The notes: generated by a model from the sequence alone, not told the origin. Shown: positions 21,221 to 30,117, counted from the stretch's first letter. The stretch: DNA of 30,241 nucleotides from BRHc4a sp049325055 (GCA_049325055.1 JBMOPB010000106.1:1-30241), one strand, 5' to 3'. A program made the numbers and translations.

Positions 21221-23962
21221 ATGGCTGGTCAGTGGCACATGATGACCGTCAGGGAGGTGCTGGAAGCTTTTCGGACAAGCGCCGCCAAGGGTCTGGACGT
21301 AAAGGAAGCCGGGGAGAGATTGGTCAGGTTCGGTCCCAATGAACTGGCCAAGGCTCCCCCGGTTCCATTGTGGAGCCTTTTTTTAAATCAGTTTAAGGAT
21401 TTTCTTGTGCTGGTTCTTCTGGCTGCAACGGTTCTGTCCGGATTTCTGGGGGAATACGCCGATGCAGTAACAATAATGATAATCGTCATTATAAACGCTT
21501 TCCTGGGATGTGTTCAGGAATACCGTGCCGAGCAGTCCCTGGAGGCGCTCAGGAAGATGGCGGCGCCCGAGGCAAGGGTCATAAGGAACGGGCGGGAGCA
21601 GAGAATCAATGCCGCCGGACTTGTTCCGGGGGACATTGTCTGCCTTGAGACGGGAGACAAGGTCCCGGCCGACGTAAGGCTCATTGAAGCGTCCACCCTG
21701 GAAGTAGAGGAATCGGCCCTTACCGGGGAATCGGTCCCGGTTAAAAAGAATACCGAACTCTTGGCGGTCCACAGCCCAAACCCCGGAGACATGCGCAACA
21801 CAACCTTCCTGGGCACCTCGGTCACCAGGGGCAGGGGGCGGGGAGTTGTGGTGGCCACCGGAATGGCCACCGAGATGGGGCACATTGCGGTAATGATAAG
21901 TGAGGCCGGGCGGGAGCCTACGCCCCTGCAGCGCCGCCTTTCCCAGCTGGGCAGGGTGCTTCTGGCATTTTGCCTGGTGATATGCGGCGCGGTTGTGGTG
22001 CTGGGGGTTTACCGCGGAGAGCCCCTTTATAATATGATAATGTCCGGTATAAGCCTGGCGGTGGCGGCGATCCCCGAGGGGCTGCCGGCCATTGTGACCG
22101 TGGCCCTGGCCATAGGGGTCCAGCGCATGATCAGGAGAAACGCCATAATACGCAAGCTGCCGGCGGTGGAGACCCTGGGCTGCGCCACGGTGATATGCTC
22201 GGATAAGACAGGCACCCTGACCCAGAACAAGATGGTGGTCAGAAAGGCTGTGGTGGGACGGGCGGTGGCCGAAATCGGTGGTGAAGGCTACGATCCCAAG
22301 GGAGAGGTGAGTTTTTCCGGCGGGAAGGCCGGTCCTGAGTTTGACATTCTTCTCAAGGCGGCGGCTCTGTGCAACAACTCTTCGCTCAGGCGGGGAGAGT
22401 TAAGAATACAGGGGCTGTTCAGGGGCATATCCGAAGGAAAAGGGATCAGGGAATGGGACATTGAGGGAGATCCCACCGAGGGGGCGCTTTTGGTGATGGC
22501 AGCAAAAGGCGGTGTCTGGAGGGAGGAAATCGAGCGGCAGGAATCCCGTGTGGCCGAGCTGCCCTTTGATTCCGACCGGAAGCGGATGACTGTGTTTTAC
22601 CGGGACGGCGCCGGGGCCGTCACAGCATATGCCAAGGGAGCCCCGGATGTTTTGCTGGATATCTGCACGCACAGGTACGACAAAGGAAGGATTATTCCCC
22701 TGACCGAAACCGACAGGAAGGAGATACTGGCCTCGGTTTCGGGCATGGCTGCCGAAGCGCTCAGGGTACTGGCCTTTGCGTATAAAAAGGTGGACAGGGA
22801 GATGGAGGACTATGGCGGTGAGGAGAGCAACCTGGTTTTCATCGGGCTGTGCGGAATGATCGACCCTCCCAGGCCCAGCGCCGTCAGCGCTGTTCATACC
22901 TGCAGGCGCGCCGGTATACACGTGGCAATGATCACCGGGGACCACCAGGCCACGGCCAGGGCGGTGGCCCTTGAAATGGGCCTTCTGGCCAGAGGGGGCA
23001 GGGTGGTCACAGGGGCCGAACTGGACCGCATGTCCGACGAGGAGCTTGTCCGCCAGGCCGGTCAGGTGGCGGTTTACGCCAGGGTTTCCCCCAGGCACAA
23101 GCTGCGTGTGGTCAGGTCCTTAAAGCAGGCCGGCCACGTGGTGGCAATGACCGGAGACGGCGTGAACGACGCCCCTGCCGTCAAGGAGGCCGACATCGGA
23201 ATAGCCATGGGCATCACCGGAACGGACGTGACCAAGGAAGCGTCGTCCATGGTGCTGGCCGATGACGACTTTTCCTCAATCGTGTCTGCAGTAGAGGAGG
23301 GACGCGGCATTTACGACAATATCAGGAAGTTTATCCGCTACCTGCTGTCCTGCAACGTGGGAGAGGTGCTGGTAATGTTCCTGGCGGTGCTGGGAGGACT
23401 TCCGCTGCCCTTGCTTCCCATACAGATACTGTGGACGAACCTTGTTACCGACGGCCTCCCGGCCCTGGCCCTGGGGGTGGACCCAGCCGACAGGGATATA
23501 ATGAACAGAAGGCCCAGGCACCCTGGAGAGGGAATTTTCGCCAACGGGCTGCTGCTTAAGATACTTGGCAGCGGAACGGCTATTGCCCTGGTGACATTAG
23601 CGGCTTTTACGCTGGCCCTTTTCGGATCCGGCAATATCGACCTTGCCCGCACCGTGTCATTTAATACCCTGGTTTTTGCCCAGCTCTTCTATGTGTTTAC
23701 CTGCAGGTCGGAGCATCACACCATTCTGGAACTGGGAATACTCTCAAACCCGCAGCTGGTGATGGCAGTTGTCTGCTCGTCCGTCCTGCAGCTGTCGGTG
23801 ACGCACCTGCCTTTCCTGCAGAAGGTTTTCCACACCGTGCCGTTAAGCCCCTTCCAGTGGTGTGTTATTATATCGCTGTCGGCCCTGCCCACCGTGGCGG
23901 GTATAATACTGAGGGGCGTTCAGGTTAAAGCCAGGCAAAAGGTAACATACATGAAGGTATAA
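21221..23962 (+). CDS. P-type ATPase, calcium-transporting (P2 type)
   Basis: A 913-residue membrane ATPase of the SERCA/PMCA class. Domains in order: cation-ATPase N-terminal region (about 8-75), actuator with TGES at 168-171, TM4 with PEGLP at 285-289 (the calcium-type motif), phosphorylation site D328 in CSDKTGTLTQNKM, nucleotide domain with KGAPDVLL, hinge TGDGVNDAPAVKEADIG, then TM5-TM10 including NLVTDGLPALALG in TM6. Length and motifs fit Ca2+ export from the cytosol; Mn2+ cannot be excluded. TTG at 21215 is in frame, but AAGGGGGA better fits ATG 21221. It is preceded by the bioB terminator and followed by about 200 bases without a gene, so it is probably monocistronic; I found no convincing promoter. 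Confidence 0.93.
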   Translation: MAGQWHMMTVREVLEAFRTSAAKGLDVKEAGERLVRFGPNELAKAPPVPLWSLFLNQFKDFLVLVLLAATVLSGFLGEYADAVTIMIIVIINAFLGCVQEYRAEQSLEALRKMAAPEARVIRNGREQRINAAGLVPGDIVCLETGDKVPADVRLIEASTLEVEESALTGESVPVKKNTELLAVHSPNPGDMRNTTFLGTSVTRGRGRGVVVATGMATEMGHIAVMISEAGREPTPLQRRLSQLGRVLLAFCLVICGAVVVLGVYRGEPLYNMIMSGISLAVAAIPEGLPAIVTVALAIGVQRMIRRNAIIRKLPAVETLGCATVICSDKTGTLTQNKMVVRKAVVGRAVAEIGGEGYDPKGEVSFSGGKAGPEFDILLKAAALCNNSSLRRGELRIQGLFRGISEGKGIREWDIEGDPTEGALLVMAAKGGVWREEIERQESRVAELPFDSDRKRMTVFYRDGAGAVTAYAKGAPDVLLDICTHRYDKGRIIPLTETDRKEILASVSGMAAEALRVLAFAYKKVDREMEDYGGEESNLVFIGLCGMIDPPRPSAVSAVHTCRRAGIHVAMITGDHQATARAVALEMGLLARGGRVVTGAELDRMSDEELVRQAGQVAVYARVSPRHKLRVVRSLKQAGHVVAMTGDGVNDAPAVKEADIGIAMGITGTDVTKEASSMVLADDDFSSIVSAVEEGRGIYDNIRKFIRYLLSCNVGEVLVMFLAVLGGLPLPLLPIQILWTNLVTDGLPALALGVDPADRDIMNRRPRHPGEGIFANGLLLKILGSGTAIALVTLAAFTLALFGSGNIDLARTVSFNTLVFAQLFYVFTCRSEHHTILELGILSNPQLVMAVVCSSVLQLSVTHLPFLQKVFHTVPLSPFQWCVIISLSALPTVAGIILRGVQVKARQKVTYMKV

Positions 23963-24160
23963 TGCCTGGTATTGAGAATAATTCACTTCTATTGTTCAAC
24001 AACTCTGAATATGTTACATAAAATATTTAAGGCGAAAAAATGACTGTTCCGGGGTATAATTATGGGTAAAAAGAAGGAAAAAGTGAAACGAGATGGAAAT
24101 TATGCAGGGTGTGCTTGTTGATTTGGCGGCACACCCGGCGCTTTTGAAGGGGGGGTGACG

Positions 24161-25012
24161 ATGAGATTCCTGAAAGTTCACGGGCTGGGTAATGATTTTG
24201 TGCTGGTGGACGCCCGGGAGGAAAAGGACCTTCCCGGTACAGGGGAAGGTCTGGCTGAGTTGGCCGTGAGAGTTTGCCACAGGAATTTCGGGGTCGGCGC
24301 CGACGGGCTTGTTCTTGTAAAAGAGGCGGAGGACGCCGACGTTGCCATGCAGATATTGAATTCAGACGGAAGTGAGGCCGAGATGTGCGGCAACGTTATT
24401 CGCTGCGTGGCCAAGTACGTGTACGAAAAGGGGGAGGTCAGGGGGAACAGCTTGCGTATTAAAACCCTGGCCGGTATAATGGTTCCTGAAATACTGACGG
24501 ATGACGGCCGGGTGGTTTCGGTCCGGGTTGATATGGGAAGGCCGGTGCTGCAAAGGTCCCTCATCCCGATGGAGGGCGAACCTGGCCCTGTGGTGTCGGA
24601 ACCCCTGAGGGTAGGCAATAATAGCTTTACTGTTACTGCAGTATCAATGGGGAACCCTCATTGCGTTATTTTTGTCAAGGAAGTTGAAAGAGTTCCTTTA
24701 AACATATGGGGCCGAAAAATCGAGAGTCACCCTGCATTTCCCAGGAAGACCAACGTAGAGTTCGTGCAGGTCATCAGCCGGGATGAAGTGAGCATGAGGG
24801 TGTGGGAGCGGGGAGCCGGATATACAATGGCCTGCGGCACCGGGGCATGTGCCGTGGTGGTGGCCTCCGTTTTGAACGGCTATACCGGCAGGAGCGTCAG
24901 GGTCAACCTTGTGGCGGGCTCTCTGCACGTGGAATGGAAGGAAGACAACGACAGGGTGTATATGACCGGCCCGGCCGAGATAGTATTTAGCGGGGATTAC
25001 CCGGTCAGGTAG
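24161..25012 (+). CDS. dapF: Diaminopimelate epimerase
   Basis: DapF interconverts LL- and meso-diaminopimelate for lysine and peptidoglycan synthesis. The 283-residue protein starts MRFLKVHGLGNDFVLVD, as expected. The catalytic cysteines are C76 (EMCGNVIRC) and C225 (MACGTGACA). The substrate motif WERGAG is present before the second cysteine. GTG at 24155 is in frame upstream but lies in the G-rich ribosome site (a run of seven G at 24149-24155), so ATG 24161 is preferred. It is 33 bases before the aminotransferase gene, with which it is probably co-transcribed. Confidence 0.96.
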   Translation: MRFLKVHGLGNDFVLVDAREEKDLPGTGEGLAELAVRVCHRNFGVGADGLVLVKEAEDADVAMQILNSDGSEAEMCGNVIRCVAKYVYEKGEVRGNSLRIKTLAGIMVPEILTDDGRVVSVRVDMGRPVLQRSLIPMEGEPGPVVSEPLRVGNNSFTVTAVSMGNPHCVIFVKEVERVPLNIWGRKIESHPAFPRKTNVEFVQVISRDEVSMRVWERGAGYTMACGTGACAVVVASVLNGYTGRSVRVNLVAGSLHVEWKEDNDRVYMTGPAEIVFSGDYPVR

Positions 25013-25045
25013 ATAAATATCCGGTACAATCGAGGAGGAGATCAT

Positions 25046-26239
25046 ATGAAACTGGCAGAAAGAGCGCTGAACATAAGTCCGTCGCCCACTCTGTCCATAG
25101 ATGCCAGGGCCAAGAAAATGGTTGCCGAAGGGTTGGACGTGGTTAATTTCGGTGTGGGAGAACCCGATTTTGACACTCCGGAACATATCAGGCAGGCAGC
25201 CATTGAGGCCATAAACAAGGGAATGACCAGGTATACCGCAGTGGCCGGAATAGACAGCCTTAAGGCCGCCATAGTGAAAAAATTCAAAGAGGATAACGGG
25301 CTGGAGTACCAGCCGTCCCAGATAGTTGTTTCTGCCGGAGCCAAGCACTCTCTTTACAACGCCTTCCAGGTTCTGTGCCAGGAGGGGGACGAGGTTATAC
25401 TTGCCGCCCCTTACTGGGTAAGCCACCTGGAGCAGATAAAACTGGCCGGGGCTGTTCCCATCATAGTGCAGACCAGGGCCTCCAACGGTTTCAAGCTCAC
25501 AACGGAGGAACTGGAGTCGGTGCTGACCCCCAGGACAAGGCTCATACTCCTTAACAGCCCCAGCAACCCCACCGGTGCGGTGTACACCAGGGGTGAACTG
25601 GAGGCCCTGGGAGAAATACTGTTAAGGCAGAAGGTTTCCATTATTTCCGACGAGATATATGAAAAGCTCATTTACGACGGAATGGAGCATGTAAGCATAG
25701 CTTCCCTGAGCACGGAACTAAAAGAGCTGACGGTGGTAATCAACGGTGTTTCCAAATCATACGCCATGACCGGATGGAGGATCGGGTATGCGGCTGCTCC
25801 ACAGGCGGTGGCCAAGGCAATGGCCGATCTGCAGAGCCACTCCACCTCAAACCCAACTTCCATTGCTCAGGCCGCCAGCGTAGCCGCCCTTCTTGGCTCC
25901 CAGGAAAAACTTTTCGAAATGGTCAGGGAGTTTAACAGCCGCAGGGACTACATGCTGGAGAGGGTCAACGCAGTACCGGGGCTTTCCTGCGCCAGGCCCA
26001 GCGGCGCCTTTTACCTCTTCCCCGATATGAGTTCCTTTATCGGTAGGCACTATGAAGGCAGGAAGATATCGGGGTCTTCGGATCTTGCGGCGATACTGCT
26101 GGAGGAAGCCATGGTGGCCCTGGTGCCGGGCGTGGCCTTCGGGGACGACCGCTGCTTCAGGCTTTCGTACGCCACTTCAATGGAAAGAATCAGGGAGGGA
26201 ATGGACAGGATAGAAAAGGTGCTGTCCCGGATAAAATAG
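25046..26239 (+). CDS. Class I aminotransferase, aspartate aminotransferase type
   Basis: A 397-residue PLP enzyme of fold type I, subgroup I-gamma (Bacillus AspB-like). The PLP lysine is K237 in NGVSKSYAMTGWRIGYAA. Other active-site segments are NFGVGEPDFDTP, GAKHSLYNAFQVL, APYWVSH, NSPSNPTGAVY, SDEIYEKLIYDG and the C-terminal RLSYA with the substrate-carboxylate arginine. Aspartate-oxaloacetate transamination is the likely reaction, feeding the aspartate family that includes diaminopimelate. GAGGAGGAG is a strong ribosome site. Its place after dapF suggests a lysine or aspartate context. LL-DAP aminotransferase is less likely because the sequence follows the AspB pattern. Confidence 0.9.
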   Translation: MKLAERALNISPSPTLSIDARAKKMVAEGLDVVNFGVGEPDFDTPEHIRQAAIEAINKGMTRYTAVAGIDSLKAAIVKKFKEDNGLEYQPSQIVVSAGAKHSLYNAFQVLCQEGDEVILAAPYWVSHLEQIKLAGAVPIIVQTRASNGFKLTTEELESVLTPRTRLILLNSPSNPTGAVYTRGELEALGEILLRQKVSIISDEIYEKLIYDGMEHVSIASLSTELKELTVVINGVSKSYAMTGWRIGYAAAPQAVAKAMADLQSHSTSNPTSIAQAASVAALLGSQEKLFEMVREFNSRRDYMLERVNAVPGLSCARPSGAFYLFPDMSSFIGRHYEGRKISGSSDLAAILLEEAMVALVPGVAFGDDRCFRLSYATSMERIREGMDRIEKVLSRIK

Positions 26240-26313
26240 CTGGTAAATTATTTTACCGCGCTGCTGCGAATAATAATTTAGGAAAGTTGCGCGGTTTTAC
26301 AGGTGGTGATATA

Positions 26314-27192
26314 TTGCCTAAAAGCATGACCGGTTTTGGACGGGGAGAGGCAATAGGGCAGGGTAAAAAGTTTACCGTGGAGCTTAAATCGGTTAACCAC
26401 CGTTTTGCCGAAGTGGTATTGAGAATGCCTAAACAGCTCTTTTCCCTGGAGGAAAAAGCAAGGAGACTTATCCTGGAGAGAGTTGCCAGAGGGCGGGTAG
26501 ACGGGTATGTGTCGGTGGAGCAGTTTGGGGAAAAAATACCCACGGTTAAAGTTGACAAAGTACTTGCCTCATCGTATTATAAGGCAATGGGAGAACTGCT
26601 GGATCAATTGGGAGTAGTGGATTCCATAAGGTCCGACCATATATTCGCACTCCCCGGCGTGATGTCCCTGGAAGAGCCGGCCGAGGACGCAGCGGAATTT
26701 TGGCCTGTCCTGGAGGAGGCCATACTGACGGCGGTGGACGGCCTTGTCCGCATGCGGGAGGCCGAGGGCGGCCGTCTAAAGGACGACCTTCTGTCACGGC
26801 TGGGCAAAATAATGAAAATGACATCGCAGATAGAGGAAAGGTCCCCCCGGGTGGTGGAAGACTACCGGGCCAGGCTCACGCAAAGGCTTTCCGAGTGGCT
26901 GGCCGATTCCACCCTGGACGTGAACAGGGTTATGGCCGAGGTGGTCATTTACGCTGAAAAGTCCAGCATCACAGAGGAAATTATCAGGCTGTACAGCCAT
27001 ATTGTACAGGCTTCCGAGAGCCTCGGAGGGGATGAACCTGTGGGGCGCAAAATGGATTTTATTATCCAGGAAATGAACCGCGAGATAAATACCATAGCCT
27101 CAAAATCCGGGGATATCCAGATAAGCGGCTATGTTGTGGAGATTAAAAGCGAGTTGGAAAAGATAAGGGAGCAGGTGCAGAACCTGGAATAA
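26314..27192 (+). CDS. yicC: YicC-family endoribonuclease-type protein
   Basis: A 292-residue YicC/YloC-type protein; members have been reported as endoribonucleases acting on RNA. The N terminus PKSMTGFGRGEA, then VELKSVNHRFAEVVLRMP, and the C-terminal GRKMDFIIQEMNREINTIASK are the family signatures. The start is TTG at 26314, with AGGTGGTGA four bases before it, giving the typical MxKSMTGFGRGE beginning; longer in-frame starts lack a ribosome site. It is the first gene of the yicC-remA-gmk-rpoZ-coaBC cluster conserved in many Firmicutes. Confidence 0.92.
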   Translation: MPKSMTGFGRGEAIGQGKKFTVELKSVNHRFAEVVLRMPKQLFSLEEKARRLILERVARGRVDGYVSVEQFGEKIPTVKVDKVLASSYYKAMGELLDQLGVVDSIRSDHIFALPGVMSLEEPAEDAAEFWPVLEEAILTAVDGLVRMREAEGGRLKDDLLSRLGKIMKMTSQIEERSPRVVEDYRARLTQRLSEWLADSTLDVNRVMAEVVIYAEKSSITEEIIRLYSHIVQASESLGGDEPVGRKMDFIIQEMNREINTIASKSGDIQISGYVVEIKSELEKIREQVQNLE

Positions 27193-27230
27193 CCGCTTAA
27201 GACCGCTCACATTTTTTAGGGGGGATAAGA

Positions 27231-27509
27231 GTGGATATTAAACTTATTAATATCGGTTTCGGCAATATAGTTTCTGCCAACCGGATCATTGCCATCGTGA
27301 GCCCGGAGTCCGCTCCCATTAAAAGAATAATAACCGAGGCAAGGGACCGGGGCATGCTGGTTGACGCCACCTACGGCCGAAGGACCAGGGCGGTGATAAT
27401 CACAGACAGCGACCATGTCATACTCTCGGCGGTACAGCCGGAGACCGTGGCGCACCGGCTTGTGGGCAAGGAAGTGTCCTCTGCCGCGGCTGAAGACCCC
27501 AATGACTGA
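27231..27509 (+). CDS. remA: RemA-type extracellular-matrix regulator (DUF370)
   Basis: A 92-residue DUF370 protein. In Bacillus subtilis RemA is a DNA-binding activator of biofilm matrix and osmoprotection genes and forms ring-like oligomers. The family core is INIGFGNIVSANRIIAIV, then PIKRIITEARDRGMLVDATY and GRRTRAVIITDSDHVILSAV, all present. The start is GTG 27231 after AGGGGGGATAA. It lies 38 bases after yicC and 14 before gmk, the usual order. Confidence 0.94.
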   Translation: MDIKLINIGFGNIVSANRIIAIVSPESAPIKRIITEARDRGMLVDATYGRRTRAVIITDSDHVILSAVQPETVAHRLVGKEVSSAAAEDPND

Positions 27510-27523
27510 TCTGGAGAAGTAAA

Positions 27524-28129
27524 ATGGCCGGACAGGGAATGTTAATACTGATATCCGGGCCCTCAGGGTCAGGAAAGGGTACGGTCTGCAGCCGGCTTTT
27601 GGCGCTGAACCCCAGCATGAAGCTTTCAGTTTCGGCTACAACCCGGGATCCCAGGGCCGGCGAGGTTCACGGCCGGGACTATTACTTCATGACCAGGGGA
27701 GAATTTGAAAATATGGCCGCCAAAGGCGGTTTTCTCGAATGGGCCCCCATATACGGCAATCTTTACGGGACTCCCTCGGCGCCGGTCAAAGAATCTCTGG
27801 CCCGGGGAGAGGACGTTGTACTGGAGATTGACGTGCAGGGGGGACTCCAGGTGAAGGAGCATTTTCCCGAAGCCGTACTTATTTTTCTCATTCCCCCCTC
27901 CAGGGCGGATCTGGAATCCAGGCTCAGGGGAAGGGGGACCGATAGCCCGGATGAAATCAATAAAAGAATGCTGTGGGTGGATACCGAGCTGGGGTTTATA
28001 TCCAAATACGATTACGTGCTTGTCAATGACCGGCTTGACGACACGGTGGACGGCGTGAACTGCATATTGAAGGCCGAGCGAAGCCGTGCCAGGCGCTTCA
28101 CTTTGCCCGGGGGCTGGTATAAAACTTAG
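27524..28129 (+). CDS. gmk: Guanylate kinase
   Basis: Phosphorylates GMP to GDP. The 201-residue protein has the P-loop GPSGSGKGT at residues 12-20, the GMP-site segment SVSATTRDPRAGEVHGRDYY, FLEWAPIYGNLYGTP, and VLEIDVQGGLQVKE and IFLIPPS of the core. The length is normal. ATG at 27524 has TGGAGAAG before it. It is followed by a repeat-like AT-rich 155-base gap before rpoZ. Confidence 0.97.
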   Translation: MAGQGMLILISGPSGSGKGTVCSRLLALNPSMKLSVSATTRDPRAGEVHGRDYYFMTRGEFENMAAKGGFLEWAPIYGNLYGTPSAPVKESLARGEDVVLEIDVQGGLQVKEHFPEAVLIFLIPPSRADLESRLRGRGTDSPDEINKRMLWVDTELGFISKYDYVLVNDRLDDTVDGVNCILKAERSRARRFTLPGGWYKT

Positions 28130-28132
28130 GGA

Positions 28133-28205
28133 TCCAGAATTCAGAATTGAATGCCCAGTTTATAAGCTTTCTCACTTCTGACTCCTGTATTCTGTTTTCT
28201 ACAAC
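28133..28205. repeat. Imperfect inverted repeat between gmk and rpoZ
   Basis: CCAGAATTCAGAA near 28135-28147 is echoed in inverted orientation by TTCTGACTCCTGTATTCTG near 28176-28194, followed by a T-rich TTTTCT. It may act as a weak transcription attenuator after gmk, or be a copy of a purine-rich dispersed repeat; a similar string (CAGAATCCGGAATCCAGAAG) occurs at 11925-11944. Confidence 0.4.
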
Positions 28206-28284
28206 TACCGCCGCATATAATCGTTAAATACTGTGATGACTATATTGTGCAAATATTACTTTGATAGCATTTCGGAGGGTTGCC

Positions 28285-28497
28285 ATGATCCAGACAGCGC
28301 TGGACCAGTTGATGCAAAAGGTGGATAGCCGGTACACCCTGGTGGTTATTGCCGCGAAGCGGGCAAGGAAGCTGACGGAAAAATCCGAAAGCGATAAAAA
28401 CAGCGGTTTTGCTGTACGCAAGCCGGTAACCGAAGCACTTAAGGAAATCGCCCAGGGGAGAATAAGGTACCGCCGGACCAAACAGGGGATAAAATGA
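28285..28497 (+). CDS. rpoZ: RNA polymerase omega subunit
   Basis: A 70-residue omega subunit. The N-terminal half (LDQLMQKVDSRYTLVVIAAK then RARKL) is the conserved helix pair that binds the beta-prime C terminus, followed by KPVTEALKEIAQGRI. CGGAGGGTT lies six or seven bases before ATG 28285; an upstream in-frame start at 28261 has no ribosome site. The gene keeps its usual place between gmk and coaBC. Confidence 0.94.
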   Translation: MIQTALDQLMQKVDSRYTLVVIAAKRARKLTEKSESDKNSGFAVRKPVTEALKEIAQGRIRYRRTKQGIK

Positions 28498-28599
28498 GAA
28501 GTGAGACGTGAGATTAAGAAGGGAATATGCGATGCAAATTCCTTTAAGAAATCCATTTCTCGCCTTACACATCGTAACTTTAAACGGGCGGGTGATATC

Positions 28600-29802
28600 A
28601 TGCTGGAAGGCAGGTTTATAACCCTGGGAGTGACCGGGGGAATAGCGGCATACAAGGCTGCCGACCTGGCAAGCAGGCTGAACGGACTGGGGGCATCGGT
28701 ACACGTTATCATGACTAGATCGGCGGGGGAATTCATCAGGCCTCTTACATTTGAGGCGCTGACGGGCAACCCGGTATTTACCGGTCTTTTTTCAGCTTCA
28801 CCGGGTTTCCGCATGCCTCACATAGACCTGGCCACCCGGCCTGATATTATCGTGGTGGCCCCGGCTACAGCCAATTTGCTGGGTAAATTGGCGCACGGAT
28901 TAGCCGACGACCTTTTGACCACCACCATAATGGCGGCCACCTGCCCGGTGCTTCTGTGCCCTGCAATGAATGTCAATATGTACGCCAATCAGGTCGTTAA
29001 GGACAATATTTCCAGGCTGACCGGGCTGGGGTACCATTTTGTGGAGCCTGAGACCGGCAGGATGGCCTGCGGACATGTCGGTAAGGGCAGGCTGGCCGAT
29101 CCCGGGACAATATTGAGTGCCATAACCGGCCTTCTTTTCAAGAATGAAGACATGAAGGGTCTCACCGTGCTTGTCACGGCGGGAGGCACCAGGGAGCCCA
29201 TCGACCCTGTAAGGTTCATATCCAACAGGAGTTCCGGTAAAATGGGCTACGCCCTTGCCCGGGCCGCCCGTTCCAGGGGCGCCAGGGTTATTTTGGTGAC
29301 CACCCCCACGGGACTGCCGGTCCCAACCGGGGTTGAGACGGTTCAGGTGGAATCGGCGCTGGAGATGTACGACGCGGTGATGCGCCTTTACCCCGGGGCA
29401 GACGTGGTAATCAAGGCCGCTGCCGTTGCCGACTACAGGTGCGAACAGGTGGCCGGCCACAAAATCAAAAAGGAAGGTGACAAGCTGACCGTTAACCTGG
29501 TCAGGAACCCCGATATTCTGGCCGAACTGGGCAGGCAAAAGAGGGAAGGGGTAACCCTGGTGGGCTTTGCCGCCGAAACCAGGGACCTGCTGGAAAACGC
29601 CAGGCAAAAGCTGGTCGCAAAGAACCTCGATCTCCTGGTGGCCAATGACGTGACCCTGCCCGGGGCAGGCTTCGGCGCCGACACCAACATAGTAAAGCTT
29701 GTTTTTGCCGGGGGCAGGTGTGAGTCACTGCCTGTGATGGAGAAAACAGATGTGGCTCAAAGGGTGCTGGATGCGGTATTGGAAATAAGGCGAAACGGGT
29801 AA
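28600..29802 (+). CDS. coaBC: Bifunctional phosphopantothenoylcysteine decarboxylase/synthetase
   Basis: A 400-residue fusion carrying out two steps of coenzyme A synthesis. The CoaC flavoprotein part (about 1-180) has VTGGIAAYKAADLASRL, H74 in MPHIDLA, PAMN at 121-124 and C157 in MACGHVGKGRLAD. The CoaB part (about 187-400) has LVTAGGTREPIDPVRFISNR, SSGKMGYALARAA, AAAVADYR and the conserved lysines of HKIKK. ATG 28600 has GGGTGA six bases upstream; an earlier in-frame start (28501) would add 33 residues of no similarity. It ends the cluster at a strong terminator. In Firmicutes priA usually follows, but is not seen here. Confidence 0.96.
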   Translation: MLEGRFITLGVTGGIAAYKAADLASRLNGLGASVHVIMTRSAGEFIRPLTFEALTGNPVFTGLFSASPGFRMPHIDLATRPDIIVVAPATANLLGKLAHGLADDLLTTTIMAATCPVLLCPAMNVNMYANQVVKDNISRLTGLGYHFVEPETGRMACGHVGKGRLADPGTILSAITGLLFKNEDMKGLTVLVTAGGTREPIDPVRFISNRSSGKMGYALARAARSRGARVILVTTPTGLPVPTGVETVQVESALEMYDAVMRLYPGADVVIKAAAVADYRCEQVAGHKIKKEGDKLTVNLVRNPDILAELGRQKREGVTLVGFAAETRDLLENARQKLVAKNLDLLVANDVTLPGAGFGADTNIVKLVFAGGRCESLPVMEKTDVAQRVLDAVLEIRRNG

Positions 29803-29818
29803 TTTTTTTCTAAGATGA

Positions 29819-29850
29819 AAGGAGCACCTCTGTGGGGTGTTCCTTTTTTT
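29819..29850 (+). terminator. Strong intrinsic terminator after coaBC
   Basis: AAGGAGCACC (29819-29828) pairs with GGTGTTCCTT (29836-29845), ten pairs with one G-T, around TCTGTGG, and seven T residues follow (29844-29850). Confidence 0.9.
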
Positions 29851-29858
29851 ACCGCGCA

Positions 29859-30011
29859 AACATGTTGCAAGACGACAACGGTGGAGGACGGTCCGGCATA
29901 ATATATAAGCCCCCAGGTACAACTTTAATTGGCTTTTCCCATTACCAGGAAGATATAATTCTTGCCGTACAGGATGAGGGGACAGGAATTTACACCCCGC
30001 TCCTCAAAAAA
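29859..30011 (+). pseudogene. Decayed histidine-kinase ATPase (HATPase) fragment
   Basis: The frame reads IIYKPPGTTLIGFSHYQEDI then ILAVQDEGTGI, with a distorted N-box-like NMLQDDN before it. This corresponds to the stretch of sensor kinases from the N box (NLLDNAxKYSPPGT) to the G1 box (VxDxGxGI). The rest of the kinase is absent on both sides: upstream is the coaBC terminator and downstream the frame runs into a C-rich repeat. Only about 50 of the usual 400 or more residues remain, so it is a relic. Confidence 0.65.
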
Positions 30012-30061
30012 TCGGGGATTGGATGTGGGAAGTCGGAAGCAGAATTTATGCACATTTCCAG

Positions 30062-30117
30062 CCCCCAACCCCCAACCCCCAACCCCCAATCCCCAATCCC
30101 TAACCCCTAACCCCTAT
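30062..30117. repeat. Eight-unit C-rich heptamer array (CCCCCAA type)
   Basis: Four exact CCCCCAA units (30062-30089) are followed by TCCCCAA, TCCCTAA, CCCCTAA and CCCCTAT, all seven bases long. On the minus strand this is a G-rich array with four G5 runs separated by TT, which can form a G-quadruplex. The right part contains the stop codon of the minus-strand gene that follows. Confidence 0.9.

Noticed and set aside
22400..23098. Long minus-strand frame (232 codons) opposite the P-type ATPase
   Set aside because: Mirror frame in GC-rich coding DNA; no ribosome site, and the plus-strand frame has all ATPase motifs.
24055..24060. TATAAT-like box before dapF
   Set aside because: No acceptable -35 box at 15-19 bases, so a promoter cannot be supported from sequence.
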